From positions 1,240,001 through 1,304,000 of the forward strand of contig OZ241384.1 in the NCBI GenBank assembly GCA_965200805.1: DNA of 64,000 nt, read 5' to 3'. Shown here piece after piece: positions 17,751 to 26,429 of this stretch. The notes under the pieces are model-generated. The model did not search any database. It saw only the letters and a list, made by a program, of their open reading frames with translations, and was not told the DNA's origin. The DNA comes from MPNP01 sp026709725. GTDB taxonomy: Bacteria; Pseudomonadota; Alphaproteobacteria; Rhodobacterales; Rhodobacteraceae. The stretch's first letter is position 1; the number at the start of each line of letters is the position of its first letter. A program made the translations under genes and the position numbers.

Positions 17751-18356
17751 ATGACCATGCCGGCAGCCGCCCTCGCAGACCCGCCTGCAACCTATCAGGA
17801 TGTCCTTGCGGCCCCGCCGCACATGGTGGCCGAAGTGCTCGCCGGCACCCTGCATACCATGCCCCGGCCCGCATCCCGCCATGCCCGGGCGAGTTCCATC
17901 ATCGGTGGCGAGATCGTCGGGCCCTTCGACCGGGGCCGGGGCGGCCCCGGCGGCTGGTGGATCATCGATGAGCCCGAACTGCATCTCGGGGACGATATCA
18001 TCGTCCCCGACCTTGCCGGGTGGCGGCGCGGGACGATGCCCGACTATCCCGATGCCCCCTATTTCACCATCGCCCCGGACTGGGTCTGCGAGGTCCTCTC
18101 CCCGTCCACAAGGCGGATCGACCGGTGCGAGAAGCGGGCGATCTATGCCAGGGAGGGGGTGGGGCACCTGTGGTTCGTCGATCCGGATGCCGGGACCCTC
18201 GAGGTGTTCGCGCTGAGCGGGGGACGCTGGGTGCTGCTGGCGACCCTGGCGGGGGACGGGCCCGTCTCGCAGCCCCCCTTTGATGCCATCACCTTCCCGC
18301 TGGATGCGCTCTGGCCGGAGGGGGCAGGAGGCAGCGGGAAGGCGGAGGCCGGTTGA
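17751..18356 (+). CDS. Uma2-family (DUF820) putative endonuclease
   Basis: A 201-residue protein of the Uma2 family, which has a restriction-endonuclease-like PD-(D/E)XK fold but no established biological role; it is very abundant in cyanobacteria. Family landmarks are an N-terminal helix with ATYQDVLAAPPHMVAEVLAG, the central DDIIVPDLAGWRR with the active-site Asp, PDWVCEVLSPSTRRIDR with the Glu, and KRAIYAREGVGHLWFVDPD with the Lys. The ATG at 17751 is supported by GGAGG nine bases upstream. Its base composition is far more GC-rich than gyrB and recF on either side, consistent with recent acquisition between them. Its exact activity is unknown. Confidence 0.85.
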   Translation: MTMPAAALADPPATYQDVLAAPPHMVAEVLAGTLHTMPRPASRHARASSIIGGEIVGPFDRGRGGPGGWWIIDEPELHLGDDIIVPDLAGWRRGTMPDYPDAPYFTIAPDWVCEVLSPSTRRIDRCEKRAIYAREGVGHLWFVDPDAGTLEVFALSGGRWVLLATLAGDGPVSQPPFDAITFPLDALWPEGAGGSGKAEAG

Positions 18357-18585
18357 GCGTCAGGGGGCGGGGGATGGGCAACGGATGATGCCGGCTGGAT
18401 TGCCTCGTGCTCAGTCGAGAAAGTGTCGAAGCCTTCTGTTATTGATTCTCCGATGTGTATGGTTCCCCCTGTGCCGGATCCTTTGCAAGCGTGCTGTCGG
18501 ATGGGCCCGGAGTGCCATTCAACTGTGGCAGTGCAAGAATGGGATGTCGGCGTTCAGCAGATGAAGGGCTGTGTGTCACGGTTTC

Positions 18586-19707
18586 CTAACCGGTATGACT
18601 GTATCGGAATGTGGCATGCCGGTTATCGGGAGGGGGAAGCCAGAGATGCTGGAAACGATGGTCGTGGAGAAGGAGCGACTCGACATCGGTGCATGTGATC
18701 CAGACCTGGGTATCGAGAGTGCAGATTTCATCCAGAAAGATGGTGCGGAGTTCCGGATCAAGGTGGGCAACGGCCTCGTCAAGGAGAAGGATGGGGAACA
18801 TGTCAGAGCGGGTGGCAACAGCGCGGGCATTTGCGAGAACAATCGCGATGAGAAGCGACTTTTGTTCACCGGTTGAGCAATGGCTGGCTGGCCGACTGCT
18901 GGAGGTATGGTGAACGGTCAGGTCGGCTCGATGGGCACCTGAGAGTGTCCGACCCGCCCGCTGGTCGCGAAGGCGACTGTTCAGAAGGTGAGATTTGAGG
19001 GCCTTGGGGTCTTCGGCAATCTCACGCTGGGTCTCTGATTGTTGAACTGCAAGGGTGGCAGTGGGGAAACCTGTGACAGTGCTATCGAGAGCGCGCTGGA
19101 TTGCGGCAAGTGCTGATCGGCGGTTTTGGGCAATGGTGGCACCCTGGTCGGCGAGCTGGATCTCAAGAGAAGTGAGCCAGTCATGATCCATGACACCATC
19201 CCGCAGGAGCTGGTTTCGCTCACGCAGAGCCCTGTCATAGCGATTGACGTGGACCGGATGTTCAGGGAACAGACTCATTGTCATTCGGTCGAGGAGTGCC
19301 CGCCGCCTGTCAGCGGGTTCGGTCCAGATGCGATCCATCAGGGGGGTGAGCCAGAGGATTCGGAGCCAGTCAGCGAGCTCGAGTTGGCGCGCAGGCTGGC
19401 CGTTGATCGTCAGTTGTCGGGTTGGCTGGTGCGGAAGGCAGGCATTGATAATGGTGAGGGATTGATCACCCTCAAGTTCAAGAATGGTCCGCCAGCCTCC
19501 CTGTTTTGTCGGTTGCCGGGCGAGCGCGTCATATTTGGCATTCCGCAGCCCCCGGCCTGGTGATGCGAGCGAGATCGCTTCAAGGAGACTGGACTTTCCC
19601 GACCCATTGGCCCCTGAGATGATAACATGTCGTTGGTCGGGGCTGACAATGCAGTGCCTGTGGCAACGATAATTATAGAGTTCCAGTCGTTTAATGCCTG
19701 TAGCCAT
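18586..19707 (-). CDS. recF: DNA replication and repair protein RecF
   Basis: A 373-residue ABC-type ATPase that acts with RecO and RecR to load RecA at single-strand gaps. It begins IKRLELYNYRCHRHC, has Walker A in ISGANGSGKSSLLEAISL, the RecF-specific WLTPLMDRIWTEPADRRR, the RTLSGAHRADL block, a signature STGEQKSLLIAIVLA and Walker B in ILLLDEAVAHLD. The ATG at 19707 is preferred over a TTG three codons earlier; neither has a strong ribosome site. It lies 30 bases downstream of dnaN on the same strand, as in the classical replication operon. Residues between the motifs are rather divergent from model RecF proteins. Confidence 0.92.
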   Translation of the reverse strand: MATGIKRLELYNYRCHRHCIVSPDQRHVIISGANGSGKSSLLEAISLASPGRGLRNAKYDALARQPTKQGGWRTILELEGDQSLTIINACLPHQPTRQLTINGQPARQLELADWLRILWLTPLMDRIWTEPADRRRALLDRMTMSLFPEHPVHVNRYDRALRERNQLLRDGVMDHDWLTSLEIQLADQGATIAQNRRSALAAIQRALDSTVTGFPTATLAVQQSETQREIAEDPKALKSHLLNSRLRDQRAGRTLSGAHRADLTVHHTSSSRPASHCSTGEQKSLLIAIVLANARAVATRSDMFPILLLDEAVAHLDPELRTIFLDEICTLDTQVWITCTDVESLLLHDHRFQHLWLPPPDNRHATFRYSHTG

Positions 19708-19737
19708 AGCTGACAAGAGGCGGTGTCAGGCGAGTCT

Positions 19738-20850
19738 CTAGCGGCTGGGCATGACGATGTAGGTGCTGTGTTCATCCCCATTGTCGAGGACCATGACTGC
19801 CCGATCCTTGTCGCTAAAGAGAAAAGTGGCTTCATGATCACCGATCAGGGACAGGACATTGGTTAGACTATGGGAGGTAAAGCGAGTCTTCAGATCATCG
19901 CTGTTGCATTCGACAGGAATGCTGTCGGACGAATTGCCGCAACCAAAAGCGGAGGCTGAGAGCAGAAGATTGTCATCCTTCAGTTCGAAACTGATGCGGC
20001 AGTCTCCATCGGATACAATGGTGGACACCCGGTTGATGGCCGTCATCAGAGTCTTTGCATTGACAACAATCCGGGCGTTCATATCATCCGGAAGAAGCTT
20101 CTCATATTTTGGATAGATGCCTTCAATCAGACGGGTGATATAGGTGATTTCATCCGACTGGACCATGATGCTGTACTTGTTGACCGACAGGGTGACTTCC
20201 GGCTTGTCGGCAAACAGGCGGGTGATGTCATTGACCGCCTTGGCAGAAACAATGACCCCTTCCATCTCATCGGCACCGTCCGGCATGGTCGACTTGACCA
20301 CTGACATCTGAAACCCGTCTATCGCTACACCGGTCAGCATGCGGGCATCTCCCTCACCCTGATTGTGCAGATAAACACCGTTGAGATGCATCCGTGATTC
20401 ATCGTCAGAGATTGCGTATTTTGTCTTGTCAAAAATCCGCTTCAGGGAAGACATGCTGACCTCAAACGAGGTGACAAAGTCTTCAAAGTCAATCGTCGGA
20501 AAATCGGCAATCGACACTGTTGTCAGAACATAGTTCGTCATGCCGGAGGAAATGTTGAGCTTCTGGTTCGATGAATCGTAGGTAATCTGTGTCTGGCTGT
20601 CATTCTGGAGAGCTCTTGCGATGTCGCGCATCCTTTCGATAGGGATTGTCGCCTGACCCTCCTCGCCGACACTGCAATCAAGACTGGCGATCACTGTGCT
20701 GTTCAAATCAGTGGCACGGATACTGACAGTGCTGCCCTCAGCTCTGAACAGTGCATTGCCAAGGACTGGTGATGCCGGCTTCCTGTCAATCACCTGACTG
20801 ATGCGCGACATTATGTAGAGGAGCTTCTCCGTATCAATGCTGAATATCAT
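19738..20850 (-). CDS. dnaN: DNA polymerase III subunit beta (sliding clamp)
   Basis: A 370-residue beta clamp, the ring that tethers DNA polymerase III to DNA. It begins MIFSIDTEKLLYIMSRISQ and continues with RKPASPVLGNALF, then TDLNSTVIASLDC, the three-domain pattern of clamps, and ends DEHSTYIVMPSR; this C-terminal MPxR is the hydrophobic pocket end recognised by clamp-binding partners. The ATG at 20850 gives the usual start; the open frame reaches back to the dnaA stop but that leader is not clamp sequence. It follows dnaA by 84 bases and precedes recF by 30, on the same strand. Confidence 0.95.
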   Translation of the reverse strand: MIFSIDTEKLLYIMSRISQVIDRKPASPVLGNALFRAEGSTVSIRATDLNSTVIASLDCSVGEEGQATIPIERMRDIARALQNDSQTQITYDSSNQKLNISSGMTNYVLTTVSIADFPTIDFEDFVTSFEVSMSSLKRIFDKTKYAISDDESRMHLNGVYLHNQGEGDARMLTGVAIDGFQMSVVKSTMPDGADEMEGVIVSAKAVNDITRLFADKPEVTLSVNKYSIMVQSDEITYITRLIEGIYPKYEKLLPDDMNARIVVNAKTLMTAINRVSTIVSDGDCRISFELKDDNLLLSASAFGCGNSSDSIPVECNSDDLKTRFTSHSLTNVLSLIGDHEATFLFSDKDRAVMVLDNGDEHSTYIVMPSR

Positions 20851-20934
20851 GTGTGGCAATCTCCACTGCCAAGCGGTCTTCAGTCCCTGCCAATCCCTCT
20901 GACAAAAGCCCGGCTGTCCAAGACCCCCGGACAT

Positions 20935-22260
20935 CTATTGTGGCAGGGTTATGCCTTTTCGAATGGCATCAATGTCGTTTACGACATCCTGGCGTGAATT
21001 ACAAAGACCCCTGATCTTGTTGATGGAGTAATTGACCGTTGTGTAATCCCGCGCAAAGTGCTTGCCGATCTGGGACACGGAATGCGGTGTCATTTCACTG
21101 GCCAAAAATATGCCGATCTGCCGGGCACGAGCGACGGCTGCAGAACGGTTCTTGCTCACGAGGTCAGTGGGCTTCAGACCGTAATAACTGGCAACGGCTT
21201 CGACGATATCAACAATTCTGGGTCGGAGATGCTGGATATTGAGCAGATCCATCAGGAGGTGTGCCGCGTGATGCTGTGTGATGGGTAGCGGCAGGTAGCT
21301 TGCCGCAGCGTCAAGTCGCCCAACGGCCCCTTCGATGTGACGAATGTCACCGCCGATATTGTCCGAGATAAAGGTGGCCACACCATCAGCAAGGCGCACA
21401 TGCGGACTGGTCTTGCGCAATTCTGCCAATTTGGCATGGAGAATTTGTCGTTTCAGCTTTGTGTCCGGCATCCCGATTTTTGCCACCAGCCCGTGCTGGA
21501 TGCGGGATCGCAGACGCGGTCCAAACGACTCGATCTCATCAATGTGTTTGTTGCAGGACATCATGATGACCTTGCCGAATCCGGTGAGGGCATCAATTGT
21601 CAATTCCAGCTCTTCAGTTGTTTTTGTCTTGCCGGCAAAGAACTGGATGTCATCAATCAGCAATACGTCGAGACTCCGAATCCGTTGCCGGAACTCCTGA
21701 AGTTTTCGGGTGCGGGACGATGTTACAAACTCGGATGTGAACAGCTCTGCAGTCATGAAGCGGATGTCGGCATCCGACCAGGCGGTGTCAAGGTGCTGAC
21801 CGGCAGCCATGATGAGATGGGTCTTCCCGACTCCAGTCGCACCGTACAGGTGGAGGAGACCTCCCTGGCCCCGCTTGAGGTGACAGATTCGCATCGCAGC
21901 AGCGTGCGCAGCCTTGTTCGCTTCTCCGACAACAAAACGCTCGAACGAGAATCGCGGATCAAGACCGGCATGGTTGCGCCCGCCGGGAGAATGAAGACGT
22001 TTGATATTGCTGTTATTGGCTGCACTCTTGCGAACACGATAGCGCGATTTGAGGACCCGAACCCCGACTTTTTTGCAACAGTTAAGAATGGCTGCAGAAT
22101 AATTGGCCTCAATATAGTCTGCAGAAAACCGGCTTGGGACATGGATAAGGATCGTGTGATCATCCGGGAGAGAAAATTCAGTGTTGCTGAACCAGTTGCT
22201 GAATGCGTCATTTCCGATCGTTGCCTTCAAGAGACGCACAAAGCCTGTCGACATCTCCAT
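20935..22260 (-). CDS. dnaA: Chromosomal replication initiator protein DnaA
   Basis: A 441-residue AAA+ initiator that binds DnaA boxes at oriC and melts the origin. Domain I begins STGFVRLLKATIGNDAFSNWF, domain II is short, domain III opens with FSFERFVVGEANKAAHAAA and has Walker A LYGATGVGKTHLI, Walker B LDVLLIDDIQFF and sensor segments near GPRLRSRIQHGL. Domain IV ends with the DnaA-box-binding signature, here GKHFARDYTTVNYSINKI. The ATG at 22260 is chosen because domain I starts there and the frame upstream overlaps the rhodanese gene; an ATG two codons later is equally possible. The ribosome site is poor, and part of translation may depend on the gene upstream. Confidence 0.95.
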   Translation of the reverse strand: MEMSTGFVRLLKATIGNDAFSNWFSNTEFSLPDDHTILIHVPSRFSADYIEANYSAAILNCCKKVGVRVLKSRYRVRKSAANNSNIKRLHSPGGRNHAGLDPRFSFERFVVGEANKAAHAAAMRICHLKRGQGGLLHLYGATGVGKTHLIMAAGQHLDTAWSDADIRFMTAELFTSEFVTSSRTRKLQEFRQRIRSLDVLLIDDIQFFAGKTKTTEELELTIDALTGFGKVIMMSCNKHIDEIESFGPRLRSRIQHGLVAKIGMPDTKLKRQILHAKLAELRKTSPHVRLADGVATFISDNIGGDIRHIEGAVGRLDAAASYLPLPITQHHAAHLLMDLLNIQHLRPRIVDIVEAVASYYGLKPTDLVSKNRSAAVARARQIGIFLASEMTPHSVSQIGKHFARDYTTVNYSINKIRGLCNSRQDVVNDIDAIRKGITLPQ

Positions 22261-22306
22261 GTTCAGCACCCGTGTCCGAACATCACAGTCATTTCGTTGG
22301 AGAGAT

Positions 22307-22732
22307 TCATGATTGTTTCCAGGGGAGACCGGACTGTTTCCAGCCGTTGAGAGTTCCCCGATGGCCGTCTGCATCAATATCACCCTCAAAACCCTCCAGC
22401 ACGTTGAAGCACCGGACCGGATGGTCAGTGCCCGCAGCCACCTCTTCGAAGTGATGAGCGGCATCACGGGAGCGGCTGCCAGAACGACAGAGGAAGAAGA
22501 TCGTGTCCGGTCGAGAAGTTCCGAGTGCGCCTCTGACTTCATCAACGAAGCCATGATTGATTGTCATCTCGGGATATTGGCGCCACTCCACCAGTACCAG
22601 TGGTCGGTCAATCGACTGCAAATCCGGCAAGCCAACAAAAGTCCATTCAGGTCGGCTGCGTACATCAATCAGTGCAGCTGCGGGTGTTGAGCGCAGGCGG
22701 TCCCACACTTCTCTTGGTCTTAATTCCTCCAA
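22307..22732 (-). CDS. Rhodanese-like sulfurtransferase
   Basis: A 141-residue single-domain rhodanese. The N-terminal helix LRPREVWDRLRSTPAAALIDVRSRPEW is typical (first half shown here as ALIDVRSRPEW), and the active-site loop is FLCRSGSRSRDAAHHF with the persulfide-forming cysteine. Single-domain rhodaneses move sulfur between small carriers; the physiological acceptor is not predictable. The start is a TTG at 22732 with a strong GGAGGGGG ribosome site seven bases upstream. It ends 46 bases before the dnaA start on the same strand, so dnaA is probably transcribed with it at least in part. Confidence 0.88.
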   Translation of the reverse strand: MEELRPREVWDRLRSTPAAALIDVRSRPEWTFVGLPDLQSIDRPLVLVEWRQYPEMTINHGFVDEVRGALGTSRPDTIFFLCRSGSRSRDAAHHFEEVAAGTDHPVRCFNVLEGFEGDIDADGHRGTLNGWKQSGLPWKQS

Positions 22733-23991
22733 GACACCCCCTCCGCAATGCCCTTTGGCTCAATAACCGGCAATGGTGTGGTTCCCCCGAACCACTGACA
22801 CCGGCACCTCTATGAACACCGGTCCCGGCATCGACATGCCGGGTCGCATTAGACAGTCGGAAGGCAGACAATTCAATATCCAAAATATATTTTTTATTGT
22901 CGATGCCGGCCTGCGGGCTGGCAAGAGATATCCGCAAATTCCTGCCGGCATTGCCCCGGTTGTGCCATAACGGAATCGAACCAAAATCAAACATTCCCCC
23001 GATCTGTCCGGAAGGGTTACTTTCCGACATGAATCAGCGCGCTGGAAGCCAAACAAATCGCCGGACAAAGTCGACCAGTACGCATATGAAAATGATTCGC
23101 TTGATCACAAAAACACCAAGCTGTTCTGCGCAATATCAGATTTGAACGGGACCTTGCTTTCGGGTTCCAGAACACATCACAATGAATTTAACGATGTCAA
23201 GGCTATGAGATCGCTCCCAGGACTCCCCCCCGCACTCCTGATCCCGCGTAAATCCCGGTCCTGTCATGACCTGCTGAATCCGCTGACTTCCCCCGCTGTC
23301 ATGCTGTCGTCAGGGGGAGTCTGTCAAAGACCGGATCACAGATCTTTCCGTCCCGTCCTGACGGATTTTCCCTCACCCGGGTCTGCCGTCCCCCTGCCGC
23401 ATGAATACCGGCACCAGCATGCCGATGACACCTGCACGGAACCGGTTGACGCCGGCCATGGCGCAGGGCTGCCTCTCCAGTGCACACCCCCGAAGCGGAC
23501 CAGCTTCCTCACACCGCGCCGGTCGTCCGTCTCCAGCGTCTGCGCATCCGCACCCGGACCGGAGAGGCGCGCCGCGAGACGGTCTGCGGTCCCAGCGCCC
23601 CGGACCCCGTGAACTCCGGTTCTGGGCCGCCGGGGTGACCGCTCGGGTGAATCTGGGAGCTGAAAGGGAGGCAGATTCAGAAAGTGGGAGCCAGCGTGGG
23701 AGAGTCCTGATATCGCTCCCTCCGAGCTGCCGATGGAGCGCCTGTTCCTTCCTGTGCATCTGTCACACATTCAGGATTTGTCTGCATCCAGGATTGCCGG
23801 GTCAGGCAATCCGCACCTTGACACATGCCCTTCTGTGCAAGGTCTCAATGATACCATCCTCCAATGGGTCGCACCGGATTGCAACAGAATGGCCAGCCTT
23901 GGCTGGGGGCAGCACCCAATCAGTGTGAGGGGGAGTATAGAGTGTGTGGGAGGAATTATGGAGGGGCGACCGGCAACCAGTCGGAAAATTT
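22733..23991. other. Long gene-free interval between rpsT and the rhodanese-dnaA genes
   Basis: About 1.26 kb without a supportable gene. It has an AT-rich patch at about 22869-22899 and a perfect 8-bp stem hairpin at 22825-22844 (CCCGGCAT, loop CGAC, ATGCCGGG). The part from about 23400 to 23650 is GC-rich and lacks convincing codon structure. The position beside dnaA makes it a place to look for the replication origin, but I found no cluster of DnaA boxes (TTATCCACA-like) on either strand. Confidence 0.5.
22825..22844. other. Perfect inverted repeat (hairpin)
   Basis: CCCGGCAT and ATGCCGGG flank a four-base loop CGAC, giving an 8-bp perfect stem. There is no T-run on either side, so it is not a standard intrinsic terminator. 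It lies about 95 bases upstream of the rhodanese start and could be a regulatory or mRNA structure. Confidence 0.5.
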
Positions 23992-24255
23992 TCAGGACGC
24001 TAACCGGACCCGCTTGGCCAGCCTTGAAATCTTGCGCCGGGCCTGGTTCCTGTTGAAGACACCCTTGGACACGGCCCGCATCATCTCGCTTTCCGCCGCA
24101 CGCAACGCATCGCGCGCGGAATGTCCTCCACCGGCATCCACAGCCTCTTCAACGCGGCGCAGATAGGTTCGAACGCGTGATTTTCTCGCCTTGTTGACCG
24201 CGAAGCGCGCCTCGCTCTGCCGAACGCGTTTCTTGGCCTGTTTCGAATGTGCCAT
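23992..24255 (-). CDS. rpsT: 30S ribosomal protein S20
   Basis: An 87-residue basic protein of the bS20 family, a helical-bundle component at the base of the 30S body. It starts MAHSKQAKKRVRQSEARF, the usual alphaproteobacterial S20 N-terminus (MANxxSAKKRIRxxER in others), continues KSRVRTYLRRVEEAVD, and ends with the conserved KGVFNRNQARRKISRLAKR helix. It lies between the enoyl-CoA hydratase gene and dnaA on the same strand, the arrangement seen in many Alphaproteobacteria. No oddities. Confidence 0.96.
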   Translation of the reverse strand: MAHSKQAKKRVRQSEARFAVNKARKSRVRTYLRRVEEAVDAGGGHSARDALRAAESEMMRAVSKGVFNRNQARRKISRLAKRVRLAS

Positions 24256-24365
24256 CTTGCATTTCCTATGGACAGTTGCGGGTCAGCGGCGACAGGCGGA
24301 TACGGGATGATCCGGGCCTTGTCAAGCCGGAATCAGGAGCCGCATCACAGAATCGCCCGATTGCC

Positions 24366-25139
24366 TCAATGACCCTTGAAGACCGCTGTACGCTTTTCAA
24401 CAAAGGCCTGCATGCCCTCGGCACGATCATTGGTTGCAAAGAGGGAATGGAAAAGTCGCCGCTCATGGAGAAGGCCCTCGCGGAGGGAAACCTCTTCCGC
24501 GCGGTTGATGGCTTCCTTGAGGGCAATCACTGCCAAAGGGGGTTGTCTGGTGATGAGGTCGGCAAGTTTCATAACTTCTGACTTCACTTCATCATCGGCA
24601 ACAACACGAGAGACCAGGCCATTTTGTTCTGCCTCGGTCGCTGTCATGCGTCGACCTGTCAGATGCATTTCCATTGATTTGGCCTTGCCGATTGCCCTGG
24701 TCAGACGCTGGGTCCCGCCAATCCCGGCAATGATGCCAAGATTGATCTCGGGCTGACCAAACTGCGCTGACTCGCCGGCAATGATGATGTCGCACATCAT
24801 TGCAAGTTCACACCCTCCACCAAGGGCCGGGCCAAGCACACCCGTAATGATGGGTTTCCGGCAGCTCTGGATTGCATCAGAGACAGCTCCGAAACTGTCT
24901 GCGGCAAATGCATCGGCAAAGGCACTTTCGACCATTTCCTTGATATCAGCTCCCGCACAGTAAACCGTGTCGCCGCCAAAGATCACCATGCACCGGATTT
25001 CGGGATTCTGATCGTATTTGACGAGTGCATCGGTCAGTTCTGTCAGCAGATCCTTGCTGAGCGGGTTCAGTTTGCCACGAGCAAGCGTGACGATTCCAGC
25101 CCTGCCTGCCACCTTTGGAACGATGTGTTCGTATGCCAT
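24366..25139 (-). CDS. Enoyl-CoA hydratase/isomerase family protein
   Basis: A 257-residue crotonase-fold protein. The CoA-binding and oxyanion-hole segments are GGDTVYCAGADIKEM and VLGPALGGGCELAMMCDIIIAG; the catalytic-glutamate region reads FGQPEINLGIIAGIGGTQRLTRAIGK, with the Glu of the hydratase reaction, and NGLVSRVVADDE follows. All this fits short-chain enoyl-CoA hydratases of beta-oxidation (FadB1/Ech types). The ATG at 25139 is chosen because AGAGGA precedes it and it gives the usual length. The gene lies between mutM and rpsT, a conserved position in alphaproteobacterial dnaA regions; this association is positional rather than functional. Confidence 0.92.
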   Translation of the reverse strand: MAYEHIVPKVAGRAGIVTLARGKLNPLSKDLLTELTDALVKYDQNPEIRCMVIFGGDTVYCAGADIKEMVESAFADAFAADSFGAVSDAIQSCRKPIITGVLGPALGGGCELAMMCDIIIAGESAQFGQPEINLGIIAGIGGTQRLTRAIGKAKSMEMHLTGRRMTATEAEQNGLVSRVVADDEVKSEVMKLADLITRQPPLAVIALKEAINRAEEVSLREGLLHERRLFHSLFATNDRAEGMQAFVEKRTAVFKGH

Positions 25140-25489
25140 GCGATCCTCTGTCTGTGAGTTTGTGCCCAGGAACAGCACAGTTCGAAATTCAATGTCTTCT
25201 TGAGGGTCCGTGATACCGATGGCTGTGGTATCTTCGGTGCGTATCCCCTGCAATATAGGTCATATGCTGGCAGATTCCAACCTTGACAGGGCCTTTCCCC
25301 TGTCGGGAATACCAGCTGCCAGGGCCACGACCTCTGGTCCATATCTCCGATATGAGCATGTCGACAAGTGAGGGAATGCACAGTCCGGACATATTCTTCA
25401 ACGCTCCTTTCAGAGCTGTTTTGTTCCCGATTTCCATTTTGAAGTCTGCTGCCCGGCGTCAAGCCTGGGCCGAGGCGGAACCCGATCCA
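25140..25489. other. Intergenic stretch between mutM and the enoyl-CoA hydratase gene
   Basis: 350 bases on the upstream side of the hydratase gene, presumably holding its promoter and the end of the mutM transcript. Overlapping short open frames on the minus strand show no family features. I see no RNA gene, repeat or clear terminator. Confidence 0.45.
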
Positions 25490-26341
25490 TCAGTCGCGGT
25501 TTTTGTCAGGATCCTGACAGTGGGGACAATAGAATGTTGATCGGCCTGACTGAACAATGCGCCTGATGCGACCATCACAGCCCCGGCGACGACATCGCTC
25601 CCCCTCCCGGTCATAGACGGCAAACTCATTCTGGAAACGTCCGACTTCACCCTCCAGGCTCCGATAGTTCCGCAGGGTGGAGCCGGATGCTGCGATGGCC
25701 CGGTGCAGGATTCTGCGTGTGGCCTGTATCAAGGTGTCGATGTTTTCCGCATGGAGATTCATGGCGGGAGTCTGTGGTGGAATCCGCGACGCCCAGAGGA
25801 TTTCGGACGCATAGATATTGCCAATGCCGGCAACAATCATCTGGTCCAGCAGAGCATTCTTGATGGGAGATGTGCGTGCAGCCAGACAGCTGACAAGACT
25901 GGCTGTATTGAAATCAGATGCAAAGGGTTCCGGTCCAAGGATGGCCAGACGGGGATGGGTTGACTCATCGCTGCTGTTGAGCAGGTCAATCATGCCAAAA
26001 CGCCTTGGATCGTGGAAAGTGACCCGCTCGCGGGTGTCGAGATGCCAGATGACATGGTCATGTTTGAGGAGATCAGCGTCGCTGTCGGGTGCAAGAATAC
26101 GCAGACTGCCAGACATGCCGAGATGCATAAGGATGACCATTTCGTTCGACAGATCCCAGAGGAGATATTTGCCCCGTCTGCGGATGGCACAAATTCGGGT
26201 ATTTCTGCTTTGGGAGACAAATTCAGCCGGGATAATCCAGCGCAGATGCGGTCGGCGAACCTCAACATCAGTGATGGTGTGATCGGCGAGATGTTTCGCC
26301 AGACCACGACGGACGGTTTCGACTTCAGGCAATTCAGGCAT
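25490..26341 (-). CDS. mutM: Bifunctional DNA-formamidopyrimidine glycosylase/AP lyase
   Basis: A 283-residue Fpg/MutM, which excises 8-oxoguanine and formamidopyrimidines and nicks the abasic site. After Met removal the catalytic proline is residue 1 of PELPEVETVRRGL; LMHLGMSGSLRI and FHDPRRFGMIDLL are family blocks, LLDQMIVAGIGNIYASEILW is the helix-two-turn-helix, GEVGRFQNEFAVYDREG follows, and the C-terminal zinc finger carries CRRRGC and CPHC. The ATG at 26341 is fixed by the need for MPELPEV; the frame extends 90 bases further upstream. It is divergent from ubiE, with which it shares a short upstream region. Confidence 0.96.
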   Translation of the reverse strand: MPELPEVETVRRGLAKHLADHTITDVEVRRPHLRWIIPAEFVSQSRNTRICAIRRRGKYLLWDLSNEMVILMHLGMSGSLRILAPDSDADLLKHDHVIWHLDTRERVTFHDPRRFGMIDLLNSSDESTHPRLAILGPEPFASDFNTASLVSCLAARTSPIKNALLDQMIVAGIGNIYASEILWASRIPPQTPAMNLHAENIDTLIQATRRILHRAIAASGSTLRNYRSLEGEVGRFQNEFAVYDREGERCRRRGCDGRIRRIVQSGRSTFYCPHCQDPDKNRD

Positions 26342-26429
26342 GGCATTCCCGGCAATTTGAAAATCTGACTCTACAATGCCCGGCAATTTTGCAATAGAAC
26401 TCCGGCAGGTTTGGGGAAAGTCGCTGTCC

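Noticed and set aside
21337..22350. 337-codon plus-strand open frame opposite dnaA
   Set aside because: It is the antisense shadow of dnaA, whose AAA+ and DNA-binding motifs are unmistakable; the translation has no family features.
22261..22554. 98-residue N-terminal extension of DnaA
   Set aside because: It overlaps the rhodanese gene and lacks DnaA domain I features, which begin at the chosen start.
22733..23991. Annotated oriC
   Set aside because: No DnaA-box cluster found by eye on either strand; position alone is not enough.
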